From: a virus
Strand: one strand, 5' to 3'
DNA: 46,301 bases
IMG/VR virus record: IMGVR_UViG_3300007960_007614
Coordinates: 1-46,301 of that record
Positions 8,701 through 19,900 of this stretch are shown piece after piece. The notes under the pieces are model-generated. The model made no database searches. It saw nothing but the letters and a program-made list of their open reading frames with translations, and had not been told where the DNA came from. Position 1 is the first letter of the stretch. Every line of letters begins with the position of its first letter. Made by a program: the position numbers and the translations under genes.

Positions 8701-9024
8701 TGGATCTAATACCCAAAAGAATCCGAGTGATTCTCTGATTGGATCTGCCGGGGACATTCCAAAGGCTTTTGTGTCAAATGCTCCGGGGATGATCCCATTA
8801 GATGTAACAACTGTATGTTCAGAAATATACTTACTTTCCTCTAAATCAGTTGGAAGTGAAGATCCCTTGATTAGACCTGTTGCAATGGAGGTATTAATCG
8901 ATCCGGGCAATCGCAAATCTAAAGGATTAATCTTGTCCTGCTGTTGAAATACAGCGATAGAATTGACATAGCTTTTTATAATCGAATCTAATGTATTCTT
9001 TGTCATTTCATTTGGATAAGACAT
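5758..9024 (-). CDS. Large structural protein with fibronectin-III-like C-terminal part, 1088 aa
   Basis: The N-terminal two thirds are unrecognised. They are helical and beta mixed, with FTAPFWEKATNNFQLFPEA and many aromatic residues. Residues about 905-975 look like a fibronectin type III-type beta sandwich: GYQVFKIAGKKP, YYYTFRTIDRHGNISNPSP, then EVEMVED. This is the usual Tyr-Tyr-x-Phe-Arg-x-x-Asp-x-x-Gly-Asn-x-Ser pattern. The protein ends FKTRHIVDGNENTNLCD. Such modules are common on exposed phage tail proteins and may bind sugars. An AAGGA site precedes the ATG. The gene is followed by the largest gap in the window. Position supports a baseplate or tail-fibre role, and a T4 counterpart is not evident. 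Confidence 0.65.
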   Translation of the reverse strand: MSYPNEMTKNTLDSIIKSYVNSIAVFQQQDKINPLDLRLPGSINTSIATGLIKGSSLPTDLEESKYISEHTVVTSNGIIPGAFDTKAFGMSPADPIRESLGFFWVLDPVIGPTYARNQLAKKLEEMGGEGNANYFSENKTDPASLSKIISSFYFNSEIKPGVLYKTIPAYFKNGVEHFEFTEPSVYTPNKPFDFKSPVLNVGFNQYLKVHYNYSKAAINLNKNSTATDYWNSDDVKNTVPLTVFSGLEIKNEGIKANIVSDGYKSGYSETTVFFDQSESETNWDGVFPYIQKYNLGETPEEEDNSIQQISNNILSKAFGVYAPDNYEDHSFYCKASLSDEVVEMFSDELNQNDAIADIVPVYNFTAPFWEKATNNFQLFPEAADSGQASVNNELAIGNIYAYAFNKNDAEKLKYEFDKYGSKLLYCGLDADQDESLRYSNLFFATPIGDFTKKVDDIKYQFPMYTEITFKQEPLGELGIMLQESGMLLEFYETLLSYIYTANKPLGSLSEGELNSIFASWEELEEQGILNSGVYSSFEPNLTNNRSIASKIKKPAVLTDTPESYILQNGPVGDYNFLTWLETYIQYLDNPQDNWKPFRPTNTIQRHTKFFGLNNQELVDALKDFSPKKVFGLLKFMPKFQKFVTEKTRGLHDIFSADKKASKMAYSETIMYQITKRDNLENTTLQSIFIPPSLLQDTIKYIDTQVRYGREYSYTIEAIKMVIGTEYKYKATVQQQADLDTFSSIAENTSIPGDKNDKYGNFNLDTDYIGSFQAPNGGLGGHPTFNRINKTTSNTTEQIGLSVIEVKYRPTVRVITVPYYQESRVAIVDNPPMPPLTNIYPLSGQKNKLLMTFENQTGDRDLIPVPIQDGDSLIFDTLRFYQRRFTRTKDGSLYNPTLRFKSDDVALGYQVFKIAGKKPTGYQNFSNALVTTVSMENLQAGYEDTIATNIKYYYTFRTIDRHGNISNPSPVYEVEMVEDSDVTYPIIKILDKFDSPKDHTNSKPFRRYLMIDAADDQIILNEDQTGIVDDQTAVTGTDPVLGIAEKSLWNDKLFKFRIKSKQTGKMIDLNMRFKTRHIVDGNENTNLCD

Positions 9025-9035
9025 AATATAAATCC

Positions 9036-12000
9036 TTAGTAAGAAGACTTCTTGCCGGTTGTATTAGTTGTTTCTGTGGTTCTTCTTTTTTCCTGCATTA
9101 TAGCAGATTTCGTTTGTATTGTTGCATTTTTATTTGCAGTCATATTTGTTTCTCTTCCAGTCGCCGAGTAACCTTTAAGCAGCCACCCTAAACCTTTATC
9201 TCTTAATCTTTGTTCGTTCTGACCCGTTGTAGATTCTAGAGCTTTCTTTTTGGTTTCAGCAGCTATTTGTTCTCTCGGAAGTGGGTCTGATAGCCCATCG
9301 TCTAATCTAGGTGCCTCTAATAAACCAGATTGAATATACTCAGGTCTAATCAAGTCATTTGGATTTCTTGTTTCAAACCTTTCTGCTCTTTCTGTCTTGA
9401 GTCTCCCAAGAGACACGTCAATTTCAGTTCGTGGAGGAACAGGAAGAGCTTCTGCAACGTCTACTTTCCTTACAAAGAAATATTCATCTAGAGTTGGTAG
9501 ATCAATGTTTTCACTTTTATATATACCATAAGAGGTAGTATAATATCTCTTTATTCTGCAAAGCATAAAGTTATTATCTTGAAAACTGTTTTCTAATAAA
9601 TCTTGTTCTGTGAGATCTTCAAAGATAGGGTCTGAAACGTTTAACTCTTCGTTTCTTTTACGAAAACCTTTGAATACTTCAATTCTGCTCAATATCTTAT
9701 GGTTCAACATAATGTATGGAAATCCATCGATATTTCTAAACGGATCCCTGTTCTGCTGAACATAGCTCGTGATTATGTTATTTTTTGAAGTTTCAGGGTT
9801 ATTTGTAGCCAACAACAAGGCTTTGATATGATTTGGAGCCTTTTTAAGTGGTGGCTCCATTCCATTCTTTGTAGCTTCTAAATATTGCTTCTTGAAGTTA
9901 TCTCCACCGTAAACTTTCGAAGGGTAGTAAAAATCAATAGTGTTCGCATTGCCACCATTTTTATCATTTCCTTGCAAAAGAGCAAAGTCATCTATATAAA
10001 GAACCATTGATAAAAGCTTATTTACATTAACACTAGTATCTAAAATGTAGTCTTTGAAGTCGTGCAAAAGAATATCGCTTGCAAAACCTACATCAAAACC
10101 AAACGGTCCAAAGCTAGTTGGAAAGATACTAGAAGTGTCCGGTGCTTGGGTTGGATTTGCTTCAATAGTACAGCCTTTATCGGCAAAGATTCGTATCAAG
10201 TCATATCTTTTTTGCTTTTCTGAATCGGTCAGATCTACTTGCGTCTGTCCTGCTTTGCCAGAGTTTGGTTCAAATCCATTAACATTTGTATTTAAATCTA
10301 AAAATCCATACTGCCTTATCTTAGATCCGTACATATCAATGAAGAACTCAGAAAAATCCTGTGGTCTATTATCCATTGCTGCGCCCAAAGAAAAGAATGG
10401 TCGTTTTCTGGATACATTGATGATTGATGGGGACAAGAAAGTATACTTTGTCGATAAAGCAGTATCGTTAGGGTTTAGAATTAAGTTCCCTAGAGCAGTT
10501 CCTGTTTGTACGTTTACTTCTGTGCTTGCATCTCCATTATCTCCAATATTAAAAAGCTTTTGCATTTCTAAATCAAATCTTACTTTTAAGTTTATATTTG
10601 TAAAAACCTTCAAGCTTGAATCAACAAAAGGATCTATAGCAGATGTTTCCAAGTCAGAGGAAAGAAAATCAAAACCATGACTTGGTGGAACAGATGCGTC
10701 ATATAAAGTATTGAAAACTTTTTTTAAGAGAAACGTTTTTTCTTTCGTGTTGGCAACAATATTTGGGTTATTCTCTATGTGCGGATCAGTAGAGCTAGAA
10801 ACCTCTTTTAACTTTACATATCCTTTAGCTGTTGCAATAACTTTACTTAGCTTTTGAAGAAAGTCATTAATGATATTGTAAGTCAATATTACCCCATCAA
10901 TGCTTCCGGTGTTTGCGCTAGAAATATTACACAAGAAGTTGAAATATTTTTCCATCTCTTTTTGCACAAACTGTGGCTGAGTTACGGAAACTTTGTTTAT
11001 CTTGTATAGATTTTCAATGAACAAGCTTATCGAAGAAGATATAAAGGTGCTAGAATACTTTTTAGAGAAAAAATCGTAAGCAGCAAAATTAAAGCGATCT
11101 GATATTTTGTTTGAAAAGTTTGGATCTGACATGTCATTCATGTATTCAATCCATCCTTTTTGGTTTTGTGTTCCTTGTAGTAATGTTGTCAATGCAGCTT
11201 TGATATTTTCCAGATATCCCAACATAGGATCAGTCATTCTTACTTGAACTTCATATTGGTATTTGCCGTTAATCTTTCTAGATACACCAGAGTCAACACC
11301 TGTAAATGTTCTGATTCCCGTATTAGAGTTGAGAAGCTTGACTTCAGATATTGTACATTCTATTTGTGATTTATAGTTTTCTTCTTTTCCCTGTTGCTCG
11401 ACAGGATTATAAGAGTTTTGCAAAAGAATGCCTGAATCTCCGTCGTTTGAGAAACATATCATTTCAGCAAAATCTTGTTTTGAAAAGTTTGTTTTCACAA
11501 CATTACTTTCTAATAGTTGTGCATCTCTCACTCTTTTACGCAATATTTTAAAGCTTGTTATCTTTGCTTTTTTAATAAGGCTGTTGAATTCTGTCTGGTT
11601 ATTCAAAGACATTTTCATCAACAAGTCTCCAAACATGCTATTTGCAATAACAGATTTCGTTATATCAATAGAAAACAAAAATCTATTTGCACCATTTACA
11701 TCTCTGGAGATATACATGGGGGAGAACAAGTTTGGATTTTTCTTTTTTAGCAACTCTTTGGTATGCTTAGATGCAGCCGAAGTCAAGTTGATGATTGCTT
11801 CATCGTTCGTAAAGTAATCTGAAAACTCGTTTAAGTTAAAGTTGTAGTTTTCTAACTCTATCTTTTGTCTAAAATCTTTGATCTTTACATTTGGTATAGA
11901 AATTTTATCTAAGTAATATTGCGATTCTTGATTTGGACCACCATGCTTTGCGCCAGTCATCCATTGTCCATTAGCCATTTGATGAACTGGACCTGTATAC

Positions 12001-12914
12001 CATGTGTTTTCAAGCTGCGAAAAGAAGTTAGCTACTTGATTTTGATATTGAGACAAAGATGCTGGTTGATTTTCTGAATATTTATACGCATAACTCTTGT
12101 CATCTAGCGCCCCATTTCTAATAACAATGTCACTAGCGACTCCTCCAAGTGTCAGCTTCTTTTCTAAAAGCGGACTCAAGTCTACATCTAAGCTATATTC
12201 CGTTTCACCTATTGTAAAAGAATCTTCAAGTTCGTCTAAGTCGAAGTATGTAAAAACAAAGTAAGACAAGAAATCAACATTGATGCCTCCAGCAGTAGCA
12301 GGTATTATCATCTTATACTTGAATGGTATCTTGTAATGTATTTTTCCAGTCGAGCTTTTTACTTTTTCGTATGGAAGTTCTGTTTGTATGCTTAAGTCAG
12401 AAAAATCTGATGTTCCATCTTCTTTTTCTAAAGCAGTACTGATGTAATCTGGTAGTTTTTCTGAAAAGTTTATGGATTCGTATTTTGTGTTCTTTTTTAT
12501 TGCATCGCTTTCTTGTTTTTTTATAAGACCACTTTTTGGATTAACGTAGTTGTACACATCCGCACTAATGCTGTTGTGAAGTTGTTTGTTGATGCATTGA
12601 ACAATTCCAATTTTTAAATACTTTGTAATATCTCCATCAAATAAAAAACTTAAATGTGTATTATTTTTGACTGGTAGTAGTGCATACAAGTCTAGGACGA
12701 CTTCCATAGCTGTAAATGCCGAAGCTAAGTTTGCAGACCCAACAGAAAGGGCAGATATTTCGTCCTTATGTTGAATGTGTGGGTTTTGTTTTGTTTTTAA
12801 AACATTAGCATTATCATATAAAGATATGGACTCTATTTTAACATCTGGATAAAACGCTCCTATGCCTTTGGTTTTTTCCAAATTGATATTAATTGTCTTA
12901 TTAGTAACAGTCAT
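9036..12914 (-). CDS. Large structural protein of unknown function, 1292 aa
   Basis: The protein is large, mostly beta-rich with helical insertions, and has no recognised domain. Early segments include MEVVLDLYALLPVKNNTHLS and FLFDGDITKYLKIG. Later parts contain VRIFA-like strands around a Pro-rich stretch (PTQAPDTSSIFPTSFGPFG). The last 80 residues are low complexity and basic, rich in Lys, Thr and Asn (RRTTETTNTTGKKSS), and probably disordered. It has no signal peptide or membrane helix. The start overlaps the previous stop (TAATG). It lies in the block after the gp7-like giant, where T4 encodes gp8 to gp12, so a baseplate or fibre role is likely. I cannot assign a T4 homologue. Confidence 0.62.
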   Translation of the reverse strand: MTVTNKTININLEKTKGIGAFYPDVKIESISLYDNANVLKTKQNPHIQHKDEISALSVGSANLASAFTAMEVVLDLYALLPVKNNTHLSFLFDGDITKYLKIGIVQCINKQLHNSISADVYNYVNPKSGLIKKQESDAIKKNTKYESINFSEKLPDYISTALEKEDGTSDFSDLSIQTELPYEKVKSSTGKIHYKIPFKYKMIIPATAGGINVDFLSYFVFTYFDLDELEDSFTIGETEYSLDVDLSPLLEKKLTLGGVASDIVIRNGALDDKSYAYKYSENQPASLSQYQNQVANFFSQLENTWYTGPVHQMANGQWMTGAKHGGPNQESQYYLDKISIPNVKIKDFRQKIELENYNFNLNEFSDYFTNDEAIINLTSAASKHTKELLKKKNPNLFSPMYISRDVNGANRFLFSIDITKSVIANSMFGDLLMKMSLNNQTEFNSLIKKAKITSFKILRKRVRDAQLLESNVVKTNFSKQDFAEMICFSNDGDSGILLQNSYNPVEQQGKEENYKSQIECTISEVKLLNSNTGIRTFTGVDSGVSRKINGKYQYEVQVRMTDPMLGYLENIKAALTTLLQGTQNQKGWIEYMNDMSDPNFSNKISDRFNFAAYDFFSKKYSSTFISSSISLFIENLYKINKVSVTQPQFVQKEMEKYFNFLCNISSANTGSIDGVILTYNIINDFLQKLSKVIATAKGYVKLKEVSSSTDPHIENNPNIVANTKEKTFLLKKVFNTLYDASVPPSHGFDFLSSDLETSAIDPFVDSSLKVFTNINLKVRFDLEMQKLFNIGDNGDASTEVNVQTGTALGNLILNPNDTALSTKYTFLSPSIINVSRKRPFFSLGAAMDNRPQDFSEFFIDMYGSKIRQYGFLDLNTNVNGFEPNSGKAGQTQVDLTDSEKQKRYDLIRIFADKGCTIEANPTQAPDTSSIFPTSFGPFGFDVGFASDILLHDFKDYILDTSVNVNKLLSMVLYIDDFALLQGNDKNGGNANTIDFYYPSKVYGGDNFKKQYLEATKNGMEPPLKKAPNHIKALLLATNNPETSKNNIITSYVQQNRDPFRNIDGFPYIMLNHKILSRIEVFKGFRKRNEELNVSDPIFEDLTEQDLLENSFQDNNFMLCRIKRYYTTSYGIYKSENIDLPTLDEYFFVRKVDVAEALPVPPRTEIDVSLGRLKTERAERFETRNPNDLIRPEYIQSGLLEAPRLDDGLSDPLPREQIAAETKKKALESTTGQNEQRLRDKGLGWLLKGYSATGRETNMTANKNATIQTKSAIMQEKRRTTETTNTTGKKSSY

Positions 12915-13969
12915 TAATCTTCACAAGGCTCCAAGAAGTTATTAGGCGACAAGCCACTTGCAACATCCGCTGCGTCAGGAGCCACTGCCCTAACAACATC
13001 TTCTATTTCATCATCAACTTTTATTTCAAAATAGTATTCAACGTATGACGAATCGATTTGTATATTATTATTTAGTTCTTCGCTAAACAATTTATTTTGA
13101 CCTAAGTCTAAATATTCATTGTTTCTAAACTTCATTTTGGTGAGGATTTCTTCTTCTTTACCATCTCTAAGTTCTACCTTGACTTCATAGACTTCAATAT
13201 CAAAGTTTGTTATGTCATCGTCTGTGTGCCCCTCAATAAGGTCGATAAGAGAAAAACCTCTTTTTATAAGAACCTGTGAGCCATCCTCATATACTGTTGG
13301 AGCATATATGGAAGTATCCGCATAGGTTTCTGGTGTCCCAAACTCGGTTGCTTCACCGTCGATAGTTAGGTTTGCAAGGGTTCCATTTTGAATGGCTGCA
13401 ATCTCATTTGTATCTTCATCTCCTGTTATATTTCCTTTGCTAACAAAAGTTTCGTAAAAAATATCGACATTTACTTGAGGTATTCTTTCTACATCATGAG
13501 AGCCAGTTAGGTAATCAGATGATGAACTAACTTCACCAACTAAGCTGTTTAGTTCCCAATAAGGAACATAAAAAGAGTTAAGCTTGGAACTACCCAAAGG
13601 GCTCACTAAAGTATAGTTGTTTAGTTTGTTTGGTGGTGGAGCAGACAATCTTTTAAGGGCATAATCTCTTGCATTGGAAATCAATCCCTGATCTTCTTTT
13701 GTTTCTGAAGTTTCTATTATGGTAGAAATATTTGTCTCTAATCCGTAAGTTACAGTTTGTGCCTTTGGTCTAAGCGCACTCTTGATTCTATCTTCGGATT
13801 CTTTTTGGACTTCTTCGTATCCATTTTCTCCATGATTGGTATCATATATGATGTCATCATCGAAAAAGGCATAATAAGTTGGCTTAAACTTACCCTTTGA
13901 CAGCTTGTGTTTGCCGTATTGGGTGAGTTTAATCTCGATTACTTCTTGTTTTCTATCGAAAAATTCCAT
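12914..13969 (-). CDS. Structural protein with N-terminal domain shared with the 325-aa protein
   Basis: The 351-aa protein starts with IKLTQYGKHKLSKGKF followed by YYAFFDDDIIYD. The gene at 4708-5685 has the matching LTDAGRARLAQGDGSF and YAFGDDEIDY, so both carry one small N-terminal domain. The rest is not alike. The middle mentions LSAPPPNKLNNY and strands such as YVPYWELNS; the C-terminus is acidic (DDEIEDVVRAVAPDA). Function is unknown, and I infer a tail or fibre part from position. The ATG has no ribosome site; it lies five bases after a CTATTTA motif. The stop overlaps the next start by one base. Confidence 0.68.
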   Translation of the reverse strand: MEFFDRKQEVIEIKLTQYGKHKLSKGKFKPTYYAFFDDDIIYDTNHGENGYEEVQKESEDRIKSALRPKAQTVTYGLETNISTIIETSETKEDQGLISNARDYALKRLSAPPPNKLNNYTLVSPLGSSKLNSFYVPYWELNSLVGEVSSSSDYLTGSHDVERIPQVNVDIFYETFVSKGNITGDEDTNEIAAIQNGTLANLTIDGEATEFGTPETYADTSIYAPTVYEDGSQVLIKRGFSLIDLIEGHTDDDITNFDIEVYEVKVELRDGKEEEILTKMKFRNNEYLDLGQNKLFSEELNNNIQIDSSYVEYYFEIKVDDEIEDVVRAVAPDAADVASGLSPNNFLEPCED

Positions 13970-13974
13970 ATTAC

Positions 13975-13981
13975 TAAATAG
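13975..13981 (-). promoter_or_regulatory. Intergenic motif CTATTTA upstream of the 351-aa gene
   Basis: CTATTTA lies five bases before the ATG at 13969 in a 20-base gap. No ribosome site is present in the gap, and an in-frame TAA upstream fixes that ATG. If the motif is a promoter -10 element, the transcript would start close to the ATG. Confidence 0.35.
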
Positions 13982-13989
13982 CTTTTACA

Positions 13990-16900
13990 TTATCTTTCTG
14001 TTTTAATATTTGTTTCAAGATTGCCTAAAGGCTTAGTTGTGTTCGCTTGAGGAGTCTTTTTGAGAGATTCCTTTTTTGTTTCAACTAGTTTTCTACCAGT
14101 CTCATAATATTCACCGGTAAGAGCATCAAACTGGCTAACAACTTCTTCTGTTAACTCAGATTCTATTGCGTTATTATCAGTTGGGCTAAACGTAGCCTCG
14201 ACATTCACTTTGGCTAATTCTACTAGTGAGCAGAAGTCATACGGCCAGTTATAGCTGTATTTAAGCTCCTGATCTCCGCTGATGTAGATTCCCTTAGCTG
14301 ACAAGTCTTCTTCTGTGTCCTTATCAAATCCGCTAGACCTCTCTGATGTCTTTGTAAGAGAAGCATAGTTGTTTCTAGCTCTCTGCTTTACCTTAAAGAT
14401 CATCCACCTAGTTTCAGGAGTAAACTGGTTGTTTGCAAACCCAAAGAACTCAAACTTACTTCCAACAGGATGTTCAATAGCAGATGTTTGTTTTTCTGCT
14501 GTCATAGAAATATCCGGCATTAAGTTCTGCCAAATGTAAGACAAGTCGTCACGACTCAAGGTATGCTCGAACTCAAAAATGTACATAACAAACGGATCCA
14601 CCTTTTCTGGGTTTTTAACAAAATCCATTTGTGGCGGGATATAGTATTTGTTCATCTTAGTGATCATGTCACTGATCGATGTGGACGTAATATCCTCTTG
14701 TGCTCCAAAATCTCCAGCAACAACCGCTGGTTTTCCGTTTTGAAGATTTTCAAGCTGCTTATTGAAAATATGCTTTGTAATTGAAATAGGGTTGTTTTGC
14801 TTATCGATAGGAACAGCAACAATAGCTTCATATATCTTTCTAGAAGAAGCAATCTCTCCTATTCTCTTTTCAGTGTTTTCAAAACCACAAGCGTTAATCA
14901 AAGATCCTGTTAAAGAATCAACCTTTGGCAAACCTTCTGCGGTAAGCTTTTCAGGGAAACTTTCTCTAAGACCGAAGTAAATCCCCGAGTTTCCTCTTGG
15001 TGGATTACCAAAACCTTTCCAGATTCCTTTTGTGTAAAGCCTTTCTGATCCCGGTGCAGCGTTTCTACCGTCTCCGGGGGACCCTGCGCCGAGCGCTTCT
15101 GTATCCATCCCAAACATATTGATTGATGGGCATTCAAACTTTGATTCAATGACCCAACGATTGAAACCATCTTGCCCCAAGCCGGGAGTCTCAACTTGAT
15201 TTGGGTGGTAGATTCCGTCTGGTCCGGGAGTAGCAGAAAACTGCTTTTGCTTTGATTGAAGTTTTCCAAACAAAGAAACCGAAGATGATAACTGCATCTG
15301 TGACAGACCCGCTGGAAACACCGATGTCCAAAATAGTGGGTCTTCATTCCACATTGGAACCGTTTCGTTTTTATTGAAATACACAGTTTCTATCTGGGCG
15401 TTTCCTAAAATGGCATCCAAATCAAACACCAATGTTTCTCCATCTTCAAGTCCCGGCTGTGCTTCCTTTGGAACAAAAGATATTCTCGCAACTGACGTTC
15501 CGTAAAAATAAGGAGGGCAATGCGGAGCATATGCTGGATCTTCTAAGGCAGAAGCTGCCGGTAGTCCATTGGCAACACTTCCGGTTCCAGATAAACCGTA
15601 GAAATAGTTTGATGTCTGATAAGGAGGTCCATAATGCATTCCACGAACAGAAGTTTTTGCTCCCTCTGCTGTCATTTGCTTGTCGCCATTTAATCTTTGA
15701 ATGTAATAAATCTGATCAGCATCTGTTCTACCAGCATCCTTATCTGGATAAACATAGTATTCGAAAGATTCTGCCGGTACCTCATAGGACATGAAGTTGT
15801 CTGTCTTATACATCACTACGTCCATGTAGTACCTTTTTCCTGCCTCCATTGGCTTAAATTTTGAAGCTGGTTTCGATACAAAGTGAGATGGTGCTCTATC
15901 TTCTAAGAAAAGATTTTCTACCTCTGCGAAGAAGTTGTTCGACGCCAAAGAGTATAGAGAGTCATTGTTTCCTCTCCATTCTACAAATATTTGTCCGGCT
16001 GTAGATCCAGAAGCGCCGCTGCGGACCAGCCCATTGGTAGCATCTTCTTGCCTCAAATAGAAGCCGTCAATATGATCACGATTATTCAAACTTGAAGTCA
16101 AGTGAGGATAAACAAAAAACATATTAGAAGCTGGAAGTATTTCGTCTTCTCTACCCTGTGATGCAGTCACTGGAATATATCTTGCAGGGTTCAAAATCGC
16201 TTCGAAAGGAATATCATAGTTTGGTATATCAGACAAAGGTCCACCCGGATGAGATGTTCCAAGAGTTCCTGTTCCCGGATTAATAAAATAAGTCGCAGCC
16301 AATGCAGAGTCTCTCTGCATAAGATCTGTTGTCGGCAATGTCCCAGTGTGAACTGGGTAACTAACTGCAACTCCAGACTTTATAGTGTTGAAGAACACTC
16401 CGGGAGCAAAGAAAGGCTGATAAAGAGCAGCCAATCTTTCCATTTGACCGTCTCTCAAGTTCGAGCCAGTTAGATATTCGTATTTACCAAATGAAGAAGA
16501 GAACATTGATCCAAGCTGAACAGATCTCAATGCAGGATAAAATCCCTGATAAGGTAACAGTTTTTTGATTCCGTTACATTCTAATCTAAGTTTACTTAAA
16601 TCTGCTGTATCGTTCTTTTTGTGGTCCTCTTTGAGTACTGCAAAGCTTGACAAAAAGTCACTATGAGAATAAATCTTAAAAAAGTCTTTATTTGATTTTC
16701 CACTTTGACCATCAGCGCTAGACGTATTCGCCAAAGAAGACCCAATCAAATCCAAGAAGTTGTTTGTATCCGAAAGAATACCATCGTTTACATAATGTTC
16801 AATGTGATCGGATACTCTATATTCTGGCAAAACAGAATAATCTTTGGCTATCCTCTTAATGTCATCAATATATTCTTCATAAGAATTAAACCATGGAGTT

Positions 16901-19900
16901 CTTCCTGATATTACATCAGCCCTATACGGTGGAATCAACGACAAGTTACCAGATGGAACTCTTGTCTGTCTCGTTGTGCCACCAAGTTCATGACGATGAA
17001 TAGTTGTTCCACTTGGGACCATATTTGGGTATTCAAACTGAACAGAAGCAGTTGGAGCGTAAATATAATCTTCTTTGTTAAATGGTCCAGAAGCTGTCAA
17101 AGCGGTATCTACACGAGCCTTACCTTGAATGTTTGGTTGCAATAGTGTATAAATCCATCCGGCATATGAAAGTTCGCCATTTTTAGTTACATTATCCCAT
17201 TTTATCTCATAATCACTTGAAAGAGTAGCACCACTAGGTCCAAGAGGTGCCAAGTATACATTATCTGCATCACTTCCATCACCATTTCTTGGAGCCAAAG
17301 AAGCCGAAGCCTGATATAAATCTAAATATGGCTGCTCTGCATCAAGCGGCCAGATGCTCAAATCTGACATTCCGAAATATGAAGACCCACTAACAACAAG
17401 AATGTCTCCTGCATTGCGAGCAGCAGCATCTTCTCTCAATCTAAGATTAATATTGTCTTTCCAAAACGCTCTAGATTTACCGAGCCTTACATTGAACTCG
17501 TCTGATCCGCTGGAAACAGTATAGTTTTCTCTTGCACGGATCTTGGCAAGACCAGTGTTTCTATCCTTTGGATAAACAGTTTCTTTGTATATCATAGAAG
17601 AGAAGCTCTTAATTGAACTTTGTGCAGTATCCAACTCTTGATCAATGTAGATCTTTTTAAGGTCGTCGTATACTTCTTCACCGGCTTGTCTACCGGCATA
17701 GCTTAATCTAGTATTGATTGCAGGATTTGCAAACTTTTGAAGATTATTAGTATAAGTGTTTCTCAACAAGATATCATCATTTGTATCCAAAACAAAGTTG
17801 TGAACAAGAGGATAGTTTTTGAAAGTTACAACTGGCTCTGTATAATCGATGGTTTCTTTTAAATAAACAAGACCACCTGCTGGTCCCGGTCCAAGAGGGG
17901 TTTCTCTTAGAATAGAATACCGATTATTCTTGTGCATATTCTTCACAAGAGGATTGTATGATTGCCTTACTTGTTTCCAAGAAGAGAAGCCGCCAGCGCC
18001 GTTTCTATTTAAGTTGATCGCATTTAAGAAAGCAGGCTTACCAATAACACCTGCATATTTGCTAGCATCTGAATATCCCGGTCCATCCTCGACAAACCCA
18101 TCATCTATGAGGTCCGTATTGAGAGTTGCCCCAATCGTGTTTGAGGATTCAGTAATCGTTGTTAATACGTTGTAATTTAATCCAGCAAAATCTGTAGGTA
18201 TTCTTCCCTCTGTTGCAAACGCATTTTCTTTTGAAACTCCAAAAACTTGAACAGGATTTGGATATATTCCGAAGTCGCTGTCTACAGATACATGCTGGCT
18301 TTCGCTAACGAAAAGTATATCTGTTGAAGCTTCGCTAGCATTACTCAAGTCGGGTTGAGAATATCCAAAAGGAGCCGATATAGCAGATGCTGTAATCCAA
18401 GCATATTGCATGTCGCTTTGCGGAATCATATGCTGAACCCAATAGTTGTCATAAGCACTAGCCGTTGTTACGTCAAATCCCGGATCATAAACCTTGTCTA
18501 TAGTGTATTCTATTCTTTTTGCGCCATTTCTTTGAGTCTTATGGTAGGAGGCAGAAGGTTCGCCAAGGACACTATCGTACCCTCCAAATGCACTGTGATC
18601 TGTCAACCATCCTTGGAGCGGTTGCCTTACAGTGAGGTTTCTAAATGGCAATGCATTATATACCGAATATGTTTCGGATTCTGCATCTAAATATCCGGGA
18701 CTGCTAACTTCTGGTCCACCGGGAGCAGAGAATCTATTGACCATAATGGCAGAATGCCTACCTCTATCTGGGACTGTATAGTCTTTTAGACCGAATACGG
18801 CAGGCGAATCAGAAGGAGAAGTTGAAATACCATTGTTTTCTGCAAAATATCTATTGTTGATGCTTCTATCTGCCGTTTGAACTATCTCATAGCTGTTGAC
18901 ATAGTTACCCACCGGTATCATTCCACCGTATTCATTGCTCAAAGAAGCAGTGTTGGTTTGTATATTGGCAATATTTACAGGTCTTTTTGCAATAGTTTCT
19001 CTACTAAAGTCTGCTCTTGGAAGATCTGCTCCAAAATAAGATGGGTTTGTAATGGTGTAATAGAAAGCTCCTCCAACTAATGACCCGAACATATACCAGC
19101 CCTGTGGTCTGGTTGCTTGATTAGCAGAAGATGCGGATACCAATCCAACATGTCTATGAGCATATCCACCAACATGAGTCTGTGTAAATGGACCTTGCAT
19201 CGGAACATCTTTTGTGTCGACATAGAAATCTAACAAATGCTCAGGACCAACTTGATACCCTGTTCCAATTCCTGTTGGAGTTGCAGAAACAGAAGATGAG
19301 TAGAAAGAATAAGGAGTTAATAGGTCTCCCGAGTATTTCGACTGAGTATTGGTTGCATCGCTGATTTCTACCTGAAAATCGGCTTTTCTTTTGAGATTTG
19401 GATTGATCTTTGTGTCATCGCCACAATCAACACTAGATGTAACAAAAGTAGTCTGATTAAAAGTCAAGTTTCTATTGTTGTCAAACGGTCTAGTTTCAGA
19501 CAATACTATTGACTTTTTCTTTAATCTTGTCTTGGTTTGCGTTTCGTCTATTGTGATTTTGTATGGTTTATTGAAATCTCTGTTGAAAACTTGCAAAGAA
19601 GCAGAGTGAATGTTTTGCCTACTAAAGTCGACTCCATCATTTCCAACTTCTAAATATGATTCACTTCTTAAGGCTTTTTTGTTCCACCAGTTACAGTTGC
19701 TATATTGACTTCCCGCATTAACTCCGCCAGAAAAAGTGGCTCTTGAATTGTCTCCTTCGCCGCCATTAGCAAGATTTGTTCCATCACCACCTGTAGCTAT
19801 TTGCAAAGTACGGACACTGCTTGAATCTGTAATAGTTACATTTTTTCCAGCAACAGACCCGTTGTTAATCAACTCAACAATCTCTGCTGATGTGATATTG

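Noticed and set aside
12079-12086. TATAAATA on the coding strand inside the 1292-aa gene
   Set aside because: It encodes ordinary residues (YKY) with no gene start downstream, as expected by chance in AT-rich DNA.
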